Positions 1-6,999 of a stretch of 7,491 nucleotides of DNA are shown here, in pieces. A program made the position numbers and the translations under genes. Source of the DNA: Opitutia bacterium UBA7876. Its GTDB lineage: Bacteria > Verrucomicrobiota > Verrucomicrobiia > Opitutales > Seribacteraceae. Positions within the stretch are counted from its first letter, which is position 1; the number at the start of each line of letters is the position of its first letter. The stretch covers positions 1-7,491 of the forward strand of contig DLRY01000094.1 of assembly GCA_002500665.1 (NCBI GenBank), given 5' to 3'. Below the pieces are notes generated by a model that worked only from the letters and a program-made list of their open reading frames with translations, had not been told where the DNA came from and did no database searches.

Positions 1-258
1 CAACGGCCCGAAAAGGCCCTTTCGGAGGCTTTCCGTATCTTGCGCAAGGGCGGGCAGTTGGTCGTGCTCGACCTAAAGGAGCACCAGTTCGAGAAGGCTC
101 GTGAACTGTATAGCGATCAATGGCTGGGATTCCCGGAGAACGAGCTTTACCGAATGATCAAAGACGCCGGCTTCAAGCAGGTAAAGGTGGAGACTGTTTC
201 CAAGGAGGAAGTGGAACCCTTTTTCGAGACTCTGCTGGGGGTTGGGGTTAGAGGCTGA
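1..258 (+). CDS. C-terminal fragment of SAM-dependent methyltransferase, probably ArsR-type regulator/methyltransferase fusion
   Basis: The frame is open from base 1 and stops with TGA at 256-258, so only the last 85 residues are present and the start lies outside the window. The visible part fits the end of a class I Rossmann-fold methyltransferase: an LRKGGQLVVLDL stretch (the 'LkpGG.l.i.D' strand after the catalytic region), then WLGFPENELYRMIKDAGF, where the 'W.GF...EL..ll..AGF' pattern is typical of the C-terminus of ArsR/SmtB-type regulators that carry a fused methyltransferase domain. The protein ends with a short strand (VKVETV) and a Phe-rich tail. The winged-helix part, if present, would lie upstream and cannot be seen. 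The SAM-binding GxGxG loop is also outside, so neither substrate nor activity can be judged. It is convergent with the efflux operon, with 15 bp between the stop codons. A stand-alone UbiE/MetW-like methyltransferase is the main alternative. Confidence 0.72.
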   Translation, partial: QRPEKALSEAFRILRKGGQLVVLDLKEHQFEKARELYSDQWLGFPENELYRMIKDAGFKQVKVETVSKEEVEPFFETLLGVGVRG

Positions 259-259
259 C

Positions 260-275
260 AGGCGGAGTTCCGCCT
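260..275. terminator. GC-rich hairpin between convergent genes, possible terminator
   Basis: AGGCGG and CCGCCT form a perfect 6-bp stem around an AGTT loop directly after the plus-strand stop. The hairpin overlaps the minus-strand permease stop codon (274-276). A second small stem, GGCTT/AAGCC with a CCGCC loop, follows at 277-291, and the two GGCGGA/TCCGCC segments could pair in alternative ways. Position suits a bidirectional terminator for convergent transcripts, but no T-tract follows on either strand, so intrinsic termination is doubtful. Confidence 0.33.
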
Positions 276-3200
276 AGGCTTCCGCCAAGCCATCATTGGA
301 GTTGGCTTTGCCTCGGAGACCCAACAAGGCCAAGGCTTTCCTCAGCCCGCGTTGCAAGTCGTGCAGGATCAAGTAAAGGCAAGGCAGCATGAGAAGCGTG
401 ATGAAGGTCGCAAAGAGAACACCGAACCCTATGGCAATCGCCATTGGTTTTAGAAACTGCGCTTGCAGGCTACGCTCGAAGAGGATCGGCAAAAGCCCAA
501 CAAAGGTGGTTAGGGAGGTTAGTAGAATAGGACGAAAGCGAGCCATGCCGGCTATTCTGGCTGCATCAATCAACGTGGTGTCCTTCGCTCTTTTGTTTAC
601 GTAGTGGACCATTACTAGACTGTCGTTGATGACTACGCCGGTCAAGGCGACCAAACCAAAGTGTGACAACTGGCTCAAGGGCAGGCCGAAAAGAAAATGA
701 CCCAGAACCGCGCCGATTAAGCCGAACGGAATGACCGACATTATTATGAAGGGCTGTACGTAGGAGCGAAAGGGAATAGCTAGCAAGCCATAGATCACGA
801 AAAGGCAAATGGCTCCTGCCTGGGCCAGGCTGGAATCGGACTCATCCTGTTCCTTTTTCTCGCCCACGAAACTGAACCTGAGCTTGGGAAACCTTTCCTG
901 CAGTCGTGGAATGAAATTTGTTTCCAGATCATCCTCGATGGCGGGGATGTCCGAAACCTCCTTGTTGGCCGAGGCCAGGATGTTGATGATGCGAGATCTT
1001 CCGGAACGCTCGATGGAGGGGTAGCCTTGCCCAAGTTCAATTTTGCAGACTTCCTCAAGGGGGGCCTCGACTCCGCCCGGAGCCCGGATTCTGAGGCTGC
1101 TCAAGGCGGTTAGGCTCTTGCGGTCGTTCAGTGGGTAGCGGAGCATCACCTTGACCTCATCCCGATCTCTTTGAAGTCTCTGAACTTCCTCGCCATAATA
1201 TGCTTGGCGGACCTGTCGGCCAAGGTCTGCTTGAGTCAGTCCGAGTGCCAGTCCCGCCTTCTTGAGGCTAAGCTTGAGCTCCTTTTTGCCGCCCGAGTAA
1301 TTGTCGGCTATATCGTAGAGGCCCTCGTAGGTGCGGAGCCGGCCTTTCAAGACTTGGGCGGCTTCAGTCATCAATGAGAAATCCTGTCCCGAAATTTCAA
1401 TGTCGATTGCAGTGGGTTCCCCACCGGCTGCGATATCTTCGAAACGGATCTCCTTGAGCCCCGGCAAGGGACCGATTCTGTCCCGCCACATCTTTGAAAT
1501 TTGGGGGGCGGTGTAGTTCCTGTCCTCCGATTTGATCAACTCAACACTTACTTCGCCCATATTAGATCCAGACGGTATGTGGGCAGACCCCCTCGGTCCC
1601 CCTGAGAATGGCTGTGCCCCCATGGTCAGCATGGAATGCCGGAAAGGGTTGCCTTCGTTCTTTTTGGAAAGATGAACAATGACTTCCCGCCTCGCCTTTT
1701 CGACCATATCGACTGCATTTTCCGTGGTCGATGCGGGAACGCCTTCCTGCATGGTAAGCTTGACGGAAATATAATCCGAGGGCACGGGTGGTACTCCCCT
1801 GATGGAAGGGACGTGCCCTCCGACGATCAAGCCTATGGTAATGGCGAAGAAACCCAGAAAGCCCGAGATAGTAAGGTAGCGGTTTCTCAGGCAGAGCTTC
1901 AGCACGGGTTGATAATAATGGACGATGAATGACTCGAGTCCAGTAGCGACTCGGTTTTGAAGCTTGAGCAGGAAGCTTTTGGGTTTTCTGTCGAAGCGGC
2001 AAAGCGATAGGTGGTAGGGCAGGATAAATTTCGACTCGATGAGGGAGAAGAAGAGAGCCGGAATAACGACTAATGGAATGTCCATCATCAGTTTGCCGAG
2101 CCAGCCTGGAAGAAAAAGCATGGGCACGAAGGCGACCATGCTCGTCAGAATGGCGAAGGTAACCGGCATGGCGACCAAGTGAGTTCCCTGGATTGACGCG
2201 TCGATTGGCTTTTTCCCCTTGGAACCCAAGGTGTAGACAGATTCCCCCACCACGATCGCATCATCCACTAGGATTCCCAGCACCACGATGAAGGCAAAGA
2301 GGGAAACGAGGTTAATGGAGGCTCCCACCAGGCCCATGGTGGCAAAGGCACCCATGAAGGAGATCGGCAATCCAAGGGCTACCCATCCCGCAAGGGATGG
2401 GCGCAGGAAGAAAGAAAGGACCAAAAAAACCAAGATCAAGCCCTGTAAGGCGTTATTGATCATCATTTCAAGCCTGCCCCTGAGGTAGAAAGAACTATCC
2501 TTCCAGATCGTCATGGATATCCCCTCGGGCAAGGTGGCCTTGGTCTCGTTCACGTAGGCAGCCACTTTTTCGGATATGTCGAGCGGACTTTGCTTGCCAA
2601 CCCTAAAAACCCTTAGAGTTACTGCGGGAAGACCTTTGAACCTAGTGTAGAGAGTCTTGTCCTCAAAGGCATCCCTAACGGTTGCTATATCCCCCAATTT
2701 GAGGCTTGATCCATTCGGGGAACTAAGTAGTTCGATTTGCTCGAACTCCTCTCCGTCCCTAGCTTTGCCTGTCGACCTGAGGAGGGTTTCCCCAGATGAA
2801 GTCCTGGCGACTCCACCGGGTAAGTCGACCGATGACTTTCTTAAGGCTAGGGCGATCTGGTCGAAACTAAGCTGGTATTCTCGCAGGGAGCGCTCGGAAA
2901 CGTCGATTCCAATTTCGGGCCTTCGAATGCCAGCGATGTCCACCTGAGTGATTCCCGGCAGGTTAGTTAACTCGTTCAGGGTCTTGTCGGCCAATTTCCG
3001 GAGGGATTTCTCATCGGTATTACCGTGGATGGCAAGGGCGAGAACCTGTCTTTTTTGGGTGGCGACTTCAACCATCGGCCTTTCTGCATTTTCGGGGAAT
3101 GTGAGGATGGAGTCCACCCTGACCTTGATTTCGTCCGCCAGCACTTTCGGATCCTTGCCTCGTTCCACGTGTACGTACACCGCACCCCCGTTTTCCCGGG

Positions 3201-3444
3201 CGAAGGAGGTCAACTCCTTGATCCCGGCGAGGTCCCAGATCTTTTCCTCGATTTGCTTGCAAATGCCCTCCTCGACTTCAAGGGGGGCGGCACCCGGGTA
3301 GGGTACGTGAATGGAGACGATATCTAGATCGAAGTCCGGAAAGAGCTCCATCTTCAAACCACGAATGGAGAAGATGCCGCCGACCAGGATGATGCCCATA
3401 AGGAGGTTGGCGGCTACGCCGTTTCTTGCGAACCAGGCAATCAT
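274..3444 (-). CDS. RND-family efflux permease, AcrB-like inner-membrane pump
   Basis: This 1056-residue protein has the normal length and architecture of an RND multidrug-type permease: TM1 at about 10-28, a first periplasmic loop to about 330, TM2-TM6 at about 333-475, TM7 at about 522-545, a second large loop to about 870, and TM8-TM12 to about 1028. The first loop opens with the family signature FPDFDLDIVSIHVPYPGAAP followed by VEE. TM4 carries GILVDDAIVVGE with the paired proton-relay Asp394/Asp395 (AcrB D407/D408). TM11 keeps Arg969 and Thr976 (AcrB R971/T978). TM10 reads GVVINDSLVMV, so Asn940 stands where AcrB has Lys940. The protein should exchange protons for substrate exported from the periplasm or inner leaflet through the adaptor and channel encoded just upstream. 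Its ATG overlaps the adaptor stop by 4 nt (ATGA), with only a weak purine run before it. A metal pump of the CusA type seems less likely, because no methionine pair or histidine cluster stands out. The substrate is unknown. Confidence 0.96.
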   Translation of the reverse strand: MIAWFARNGVAANLLMGIILVGGIFSIRGLKMELFPDFDLDIVSIHVPYPGAAPLEVEEGICKQIEEKIWDLAGIKELTSFARENGGAVYVHVERGKDPKVLADEIKVRVDSILTFPENAERPMVEVATQKRQVLALAIHGNTDEKSLRKLADKTLNELTNLPGITQVDIAGIRRPEIGIDVSERSLREYQLSFDQIALALRKSSVDLPGGVARTSSGETLLRSTGKARDGEEFEQIELLSSPNGSSLKLGDIATVRDAFEDKTLYTRFKGLPAVTLRVFRVGKQSPLDISEKVAAYVNETKATLPEGISMTIWKDSSFYLRGRLEMMINNALQGLILVFLVLSFFLRPSLAGWVALGLPISFMGAFATMGLVGASINLVSLFAFIVVLGILVDDAIVVGESVYTLGSKGKKPIDASIQGTHLVAMPVTFAILTSMVAFVPMLFLPGWLGKLMMDIPLVVIPALFFSLIESKFILPYHLSLCRFDRKPKSFLLKLQNRVATGLESFIVHYYQPVLKLCLRNRYLTISGFLGFFAITIGLIVGGHVPSIRGVPPVPSDYISVKLTMQEGVPASTTENAVDMVEKARREVIVHLSKKNEGNPFRHSMLTMGAQPFSGGPRGSAHIPSGSNMGEVSVELIKSEDRNYTAPQISKMWRDRIGPLPGLKEIRFEDIAAGGEPTAIDIEISGQDFSLMTEAAQVLKGRLRTYEGLYDIADNYSGGKKELKLSLKKAGLALGLTQADLGRQVRQAYYGEEVQRLQRDRDEVKVMLRYPLNDRKSLTALSSLRIRAPGGVEAPLEEVCKIELGQGYPSIERSGRSRIINILASANKEVSDIPAIEDDLETNFIPRLQERFPKLRFSFVGEKKEQDESDSSLAQAGAICLFVIYGLLAIPFRSYVQPFIIMSVIPFGLIGAVLGHFLFGLPLSQLSHFGLVALTGVVINDSLVMVHYVNKRAKDTTLIDAARIAGMARFRPILLTSLTTFVGLLPILFERSLQAQFLKPMAIAIGFGVLFATFITLLMLPCLYLILHDLQRGLRKALALLGLRGKANSNDGLAEA

Positions 3445-4670
3445 GGTGTGTTCCCGTTGCTCTCCGCGGGGTCATCGATCGTCCTGACCTCCATACCCTC
3501 GGCAACAATCTCAAGAGGCGTGGTACATATCTTTTCGCCTTCACTGAGTCCAACTGAAACCCAGATCTCGGATCCGTTGCGATGGGCTACTTGAACCTTT
3601 CTGGTCGTCAATTTTCCATCCTCGCCGATGATCAGGATAGTCTCACGGTTGCGAAAAGCAGAATCGGGCACGACGAAGGCCGAGATGTGTTGGCCGACAA
3701 GTCGCAGACTGACGAACTGACCAACGTTAAGGGTCTCGGATTGCGGGGTTTTTCTGTTATTGAAGGGGTTGGCGAAACAGTCGTCCACCCTTGCCACTAG
3801 TTTTGTGAGGCGCGTGCGGGAGTCCACGATCCCCTCGGATCTCTCAAGGGAACCTCTGAGAATGACTCGATCCGACTCATCGACGACTTCTACCTCGATG
3901 GCATTTGCATCCAGTTCGGAGAACTCCTCTGAGAAGCCCAGAAAGCCGATCTCCGATCGACTTAGGGATACATCTATTTCTCCTGAATCAAGGGCGTAAA
4001 CCTCCGCTAGGGCGGAGGTTGCCCCAAGGTCAACCCTCTGCCCGACGTCAGCCATGGTATGGATGATTCTTCCCTCAAAGGGTGCACGGACTTTCGCGCG
4101 TTGGAGATCTTGCTCGGCTTTTAGAAGACCCGCCTCGGCCGCTGCGGTCTCCGCTTCGGCCTTTAGAATCTGGGGGATTCTTCGAACTAATTGAGGGGCC
4201 TTTTGCCAGTCCCTATCCCCCCATTCGATCTTGGCCTGCTTGGCCATCTCGCGTTCCTGGGCAAGCTGTAGTTCCGCCCGCCTAAGGTTGGCTTTTGCCA
4301 CAGCCAAGGCGGCCTTGAGATCAGTATCCTCGATGGTAAGGAGGAGATCATTCTTCCGGAAGAATCCACCAGCCCGGAAGGACGGCGCCGGACCCGAACG
4401 GTTTGCGTCCGTTCTGAGTTTCGCGAATGGGGCCACTGCCTCGATGGTCCCGGAGGTCTCCGCAAGCAGGGTGGTTTTGGTTCGGGGCCTTACCAATCCG
4501 TGGGTCTGGACGGAAGCCCGAAGTTCCTGCAACCTCGCCTCGGTATATTCCACGAAGGGGATTTTAGGGACGAATTTCTTCTCTTTGGGTTCAGGCCGCA
4601 AGGTAGCGAGGAACCAGGCAAAGCCAAACAGGGCAAGAAAAAGCAGCGGGGGCAGAATAAATTTTCTCAT
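3441..4670 (-). CDS. Periplasmic adaptor subunit (membrane fusion protein, HlyD/AcrA family) of RND efflux pump
   Basis: This 409-residue adaptor has one N-terminal hydrophobic segment (about 5-22) with no lipobox cysteine, so it is probably anchored by an uncleaved helix. The order of domains is: first half of the lipoyl/barrel-sandwich domain (GLVRPRTKTTLLAETSGTIEAV, 58-79, then GGFFRKNDLLLTIEDTDL, 101-118), an alpha-helical hairpin (about 118-193) that would meet the outer-membrane channel, second lipoyl half (VRAPFEGRI, 194-202, then DVGQRVDLG), a beta-barrel domain, and a membrane-proximal domain ending near residue 397. The start is supported by GGAG 5 nt upstream at 4676-4679, the only good Shine-Dalgarno site in the operon. 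The gene overlaps the channel gene before it and the permease gene after it by 4 nt each. Residues of about 82-97 look like a short insertion in the lipoyl domain, described separately. The bridging role between pump and channel follows from the family. Confidence 0.93.
   Translation of the reverse strand: MRKFILPPLLFLALFGFAWFLATLRPEPKEKKFVPKIPFVEYTEARLQELRASVQTHGLVRPRTKTTLLAETSGTIEAVAPFAKLRTDANRSGPAPSFRAGGFFRKNDLLLTIEDTDLKAALAVAKANLRRAELQLAQEREMAKQAKIEWGDRDWQKAPQLVRRIPQILKAEAETAAAEAGLLKAEQDLQRAKVRAPFEGRIIHTMADVGQRVDLGATSALAEVYALDSGEIDVSLSRSEIGFLGFSEEFSELDANAIEVEVVDESDRVILRGSLERSEGIVDSRTRLTKLVARVDDCFANPFNNRKTPQSETLNVGQFVSLRLVGQHISAFVVPDSAFRNRETILIIGEDGKLTTRKVQVAHRNGSEIWVSVGLSEGEKICTTPLEIVAEGMEVRTIDDPAESNGNTP
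4380..4427 (-). repeat. Putative in-frame palindromic insertion within the adaptor gene
   Basis: In most adaptors the first lipoyl strand runs as 'G.i..v.p.f..Gg.f.kGd.Ll.id'. Here the strand ending IEAVAP and the strand beginning FRAGGFF are separated by about 16 extra residues, FAKLRTDANRSGPAPS. The DNA of this insert contains a perfect 6-bp inverted repeat (GAACGG at 4396-4401, CCGTTC at 4409-4414, 7-nt loop). Length divisible by three, a central palindrome and a Lys/Arg/Ser-rich product resemble small palindromic elements that enter bacterial genes without breaking the frame. The exact boundaries are estimated, and no second copy was found in the window. A native elongated loop is the alternative. 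Confidence 0.4.
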
Positions 4671-6070
4671 TGTTTCTCCGGTAGGGCATCCAGGCCGAGT
4701 GCGAGGTAGAGGTTTATACGGTTGTGAATCCTTTCTTTCTTCACGGAAAGAAGCCTGCTCTCTGCCTCGAAAGACCGCCTTTGGTTTTCGAGGGCATTGA
4801 AAATGTTTTCAACGCCCCGCTGGTAGCGCTCCCAGCTGATCTGCGCAGCGGAAGTCGAGGCTTGGACGGCGAGCTCGAGGCTTTGCTCCTCCTGCGCCAG
4901 GAGGTTTTCGGACGACAGCGCATTCTCCACTTCGGCAAACGCCTTTAGGATGGCCGACTTGTAGTTTTCGACGGCTCCTTTCTGGATGGCTTTTGCTCTG
5001 CGAGTAACTGCCAGAAGGCGCCCGCCTTGGAAAATGGGCTGGGAAACCGAACCAGCAACCTCCCAAGTGCGGAAGCGTTCGTCGAGTAGTTCGTTGAATT
5101 CCCCAGCTCTGCTTCCGGGGCCTCCCAGAATGGAAAAGCTCGGGAGCAGGCTTTTCCCACTCGCCTTGAGATCGAGCCCGCTTGCCTCCATATTCATCCT
5201 GGCCGCCCGCAAGTCAGGTCTGCGGGCAAGGGTCTCTACGGGGGTTGGCGGCCTCGGCGGAAGGGAGAGAAGCGGGAGGGAGCGGCTTTTATTACGATCT
5301 CGATCAATGGAGGGATATTCTCCCAAAAGCAGGCTAAGCGCGCGCAGGTTGGCCTCGTGGGAACGCTTTCCCTTTGCTAGGTTGGCTCGAGCGTTGGCAA
5401 GGATTGAGGTGGCTAAGTCCTTCTCCAGACGGCTTGGCTGCAGTCCCCGGTCGAAACGGTCACTGACGTAGGCTTGGTTTTTGGAATAGGTTTCCGTTGT
5501 TTTACGGAGGATCCCCAATTGGGCCGAGCTTTCGGCAAGAGCGAACCATGCCTTGGCTACTTGGCCGGCGAGGGACAGGCGGGCAGCCTGGTAGTCGGCC
5601 TGCGAGCCCTCGAAGCGTTTTCTGGCCGAATGCCTGAGGTCCCGTATCCTACCCCAAAAGTCGAGTTCCCAGCTAAGGTTTATGCCCGAGCTGAAGCTTT
5701 TGGTGGTGAAGGAAGTCTCGCCTCCCGGGAAGTTGAATCCGATCAGGTTCCTCTTGCTTCGTGTGCCGGAGACGTCTGCTCTCGCTGTTGGAAACAAGCT
5801 TGCGCCCGCAATGACGGCTTCTTCACCGCTGACCAAGACCATTTCCGCAGTGGCGAGAAGGTCGGGGTTGTTCCGCCAAGCCGCCAAGGTGGCCTGTTTC
5901 AATGCATCGTTCCCGAAGGATTCGATCCAGAAAGTCGAATTGGCTTCCTGCCCTTGTCTTGCCCTAGTCTCCCACCTGGAGGGAACGAGGTCGTTCTCCG
6001 GCTTAAAGAGGAAGGGCTTTGGGACGCAGCCCGCAAGGGCGAGTAGTAGGATAAAAGAAAGGATTTTCAT
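4667..6070 (-). CDS. Outer-membrane efflux lipoprotein, TolC/OprM (NodT) family
   Basis: This 467-residue protein is the outer-membrane channel of the tripartite pump. The first 15 residues form a lipoprotein signal peptide: Lys2, a hydrophobic run, and lipobox LAGC with Cys15 as the expected lipidated residue. Two outer-membrane efflux protein repeats follow, roughly 50-250 and 280-460. Family landmarks are SWELDFWGRIRDLRHSA at 133-149 (the 'WElDlfGrir' motif), ARRPDLRAAR at 282-291, SQPIFQGGRL at 343-352 and the final repeat segment YQRGVENIFNALENQ. The second-repeat helix contains AFAEVENAL at 377-385. Trimers of such proteins make a 12-strand outer-membrane barrel with a long periplasmic helical tunnel. 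The ATG shares one base with the stop of the TetR gene (TAATG). A GGAGG lies about 18 nt upstream, which is too far for normal use, so translation probably depends on coupling. The downstream overlap with the adaptor gene is 4 nt. Confidence 0.95.
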   Translation of the reverse strand: MKILSFILLLALAGCVPKPFLFKPENDLVPSRWETRARQGQEANSTFWIESFGNDALKQATLAAWRNNPDLLATAEMVLVSGEEAVIAGASLFPTARADVSGTRSKRNLIGFNFPGGETSFTTKSFSSGINLSWELDFWGRIRDLRHSARKRFEGSQADYQAARLSLAGQVAKAWFALAESSAQLGILRKTTETYSKNQAYVSDRFDRGLQPSRLEKDLATSILANARANLAKGKRSHEANLRALSLLLGEYPSIDRDRNKSRSLPLLSLPPRPPTPVETLARRPDLRAARMNMEASGLDLKASGKSLLPSFSILGGPGSRAGEFNELLDERFRTWEVAGSVSQPIFQGGRLLAVTRRAKAIQKGAVENYKSAILKAFAEVENALSSENLLAQEEQSLELAVQASTSAAQISWERYQRGVENIFNALENQRRSFEAESRLLSVKKERIHNRINLYLALGLDALPEKQ

Positions 6071-6741
6071 TATTTGATATGTAGCAACCCTCCTTCAAAA
6101 CCATTGCTTACGAATACGATGAGCCGCTCGATCATGTTGCCGACCTCGTCTTCCCGGCAGGTCCCCTCAGAAAAATCATTCAACCTGCGATGTTGGGCCA
6201 AGGCTCCAAGCATGGATGAGATGACGAAGTGGAGGTTCCAATACAAGTCTTCATCGCTTGCCCCGGGGTGAGCGAGGCGAAGCTCGTCCATAAAGCGCTG
6301 GGAGAGTTCACCGAAGAAGCGCTTGTGCATTTTCTGGATGAAGCCGGCTGGTTCGGTAAAGCTTCGGGCAACGAGTTGAGCCAGGCTTTCTCGGGAATGC
6401 GCGCTCTTTGAGATTTCCTCGCCGATCGGAAGGATGAGGGACCGGAAGATCTCGAAGGTGGATAACGGCTTGCCTGCCTTTGCCTCCTTGGCCTCGGAGA
6501 GATACTTCATTCTCTTGGCATTGATGGGACCAATCCTCGTCTTCAGCATTTCTAGAACCATCGCTTCCTTCGACCCAAAATGATAGTGTGCCGACGCGAT
6601 GTTCGTGCCCGAGCGGGAGGCCACCTCCCTAATAGTAAGACCGGCAAATCCCCCGGATGCGAAAAGCGATTCCGTCGACTGTAGTAACCTCTCTTTGGTT
6701 TCGATACCGTTCCGCCGGCGTTGTGTTAAGTTTATCGACAC
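6070..6741 (-). CDS. TetR/AcrR-family transcriptional repressor, likely local regulator of the efflux operon
   Basis: From the GTG at 6741 this gives 223 residues, a normal TetR size. The N-terminal DNA-binding domain runs from GIETKERLLQSTESLFASGGF (helix 1) through LTIREVASRSGTNIASAHYHFGSKEAM, the typical helix-turn-helix with the 'HFGSKE' turn. The rest is a helical ligand and dimer domain. Its segment DLYWNLHFVISSMLGAL resembles the C-terminal domains of PsrA-type TetR proteins, a tentative likeness only. The frame also stays open to another GTG at 6789, which would add 16 residues. I prefer 6741 because the extra codons cover a promoter-like element and a palindrome (6742-6776), and because TetR domains usually begin 10-20 residues before helix 1. 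Neither start has a Shine-Dalgarno site. As first gene of the operon it probably represses itself and the pump until a substrate-like ligand binds. The ligand is unknown. Confidence 0.93.
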   Translation of the reverse strand: MSINLTQRRRNGIETKERLLQSTESLFASGGFAGLTIREVASRSGTNIASAHYHFGSKEAMVLEMLKTRIGPINAKRMKYLSEAKEAKAGKPLSTFEIFRSLILPIGEEISKSAHSRESLAQLVARSFTEPAGFIQKMHKRFFGELSQRFMDELRLAHPGASDEDLYWNLHFVISSMLGALAQHRRLNDFSEGTCREDEVGNMIERLIVFVSNGFEGGLLHIK

Positions 6742-6776
6742 GGTGATTAATTTAAACGTCTGTTTGAATAATGCAA
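6742..6776 (-). promoter_or_regulatory. Candidate promoter of the tetR-efflux operon
   Basis: Reading on the minus strand, TTGCAT (6776-6771) is followed after 16 bp by TAAATT (6754-6749). These match the sigma70 -35 consensus at 3 of 6 and the -10 consensus at 4 of 6. A start seven bases past the -10 would fall at about 6741, the GTG proposed as the TetR start, so the transcript could be nearly leaderless. The AT-rich patch stands out from its GC-richer surroundings. The -35 is weak, so this remains a prediction. Confidence 0.45.
6750..6769. promoter_or_regulatory. Putative TetR operator (inverted repeat)
   Basis: The plus strand reads ATTTAAAC-gtct-GTTTGAAT: two 8-base arms with one mismatched pair (6753/6766) around a 4-bp centre. 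Size, symmetry and AAAC/GTTT arms suit a homodimeric TetR-family repressor. It fills the spacer between the candidate -35 and -10 and overlaps the -10, which is the expected geometry for autorepression. Binding by the adjacent regulator is inferred from this position. Confidence 0.55.
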
Positions 6777-6924
6777 GTTTTCTTGCCACCTAGCCCGCTT
6801 TTCGCGAGCCTGACCGATAAGGAACGTTGAATCCTTGAAATTCCTGCTTTGGCTGGTAGTTCGGTCCGTCTTTCAAGCACGGTTTGAGACTGATTTTCCT
6901 GGCCGTGGAGATCAAGCTTTGGAA

Positions 6925-6953
6925 TTGACAAAAACACCTAATTTCCCTTTTAT
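6925..6953 (+). promoter_or_regulatory. Sigma70-like promoter upstream of rpsP
   Basis: A perfect -35 hexamer TTGACA (6925-6930) is followed after 17 bp by TTTTAT (6948-6953), which matches 4 of 6 positions of the -10 consensus. Transcription would start near 6960 and leave a leader of about 40 nt before the rpsP ATG. The leader is pyrimidine-rich (runs of TTCC and TTTC) and lacks a Shine-Dalgarno motif. It is separate from and divergent to the operator region at 6750-6769, so the repressor would not be expected to affect rpsP. Confidence 0.55.
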
Positions 6954-6999
6954 CTTCCTCTTTTCCTCAAATTTCTACCTTCCTTTCGCCCGTTCAGAT

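Noticed and set aside
1562..2002. Minus-strand frame of 146 codons inside the permease gene in another reading frame
   Set aside because: The permease frame is continuous through this stretch with conserved features on both sides. The alternative product is Arg/His-rich and has no domain.
4231..4800. Plus-strand open frame of 189 codons across the adaptor/channel junction
   Set aside because: It lies antisense to two well-supported genes, its product is Ser/Arg-rich with no recognisable domain, and it has no initiation signal. It is best explained as a by-product of minus-strand codon use.
4945..5066. Out-of-frame translation containing HPERSRR, reminiscent of dispersed repeats seen in environmental genomes
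   Set aside because: The in-frame translation is ordinary outer-membrane channel sequence (AIQKGAVENYKSAILKAFAEVE) with no inverted repeat, so the likeness in another frame is chance.
5474..6046. Plus-strand open frame of 190 codons opposite the outer-membrane channel gene
   Set aside because: It is entirely antisense to the lipoprotein channel gene, which carries its family motifs on the minus strand. The predicted product is low-complexity and resembles no family.
6792..6810. Small GC-rich hairpin upstream of the TetR gene
   Set aside because: On the minus strand it needs two wobble pairs, and it lies upstream of the proposed promoter, so it would not be transcribed with the operon. It has no T-tract and does not look like a terminator or riboswitch.
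6752..6937. Minus-strand frame of 61 codons in the intergenic region upstream of the TetR gene
   Set aside because: It runs through the operator and promoter region, has no ribosome binding site and resembles no known small protein. The intergenic DNA is better explained by two divergent promoters.
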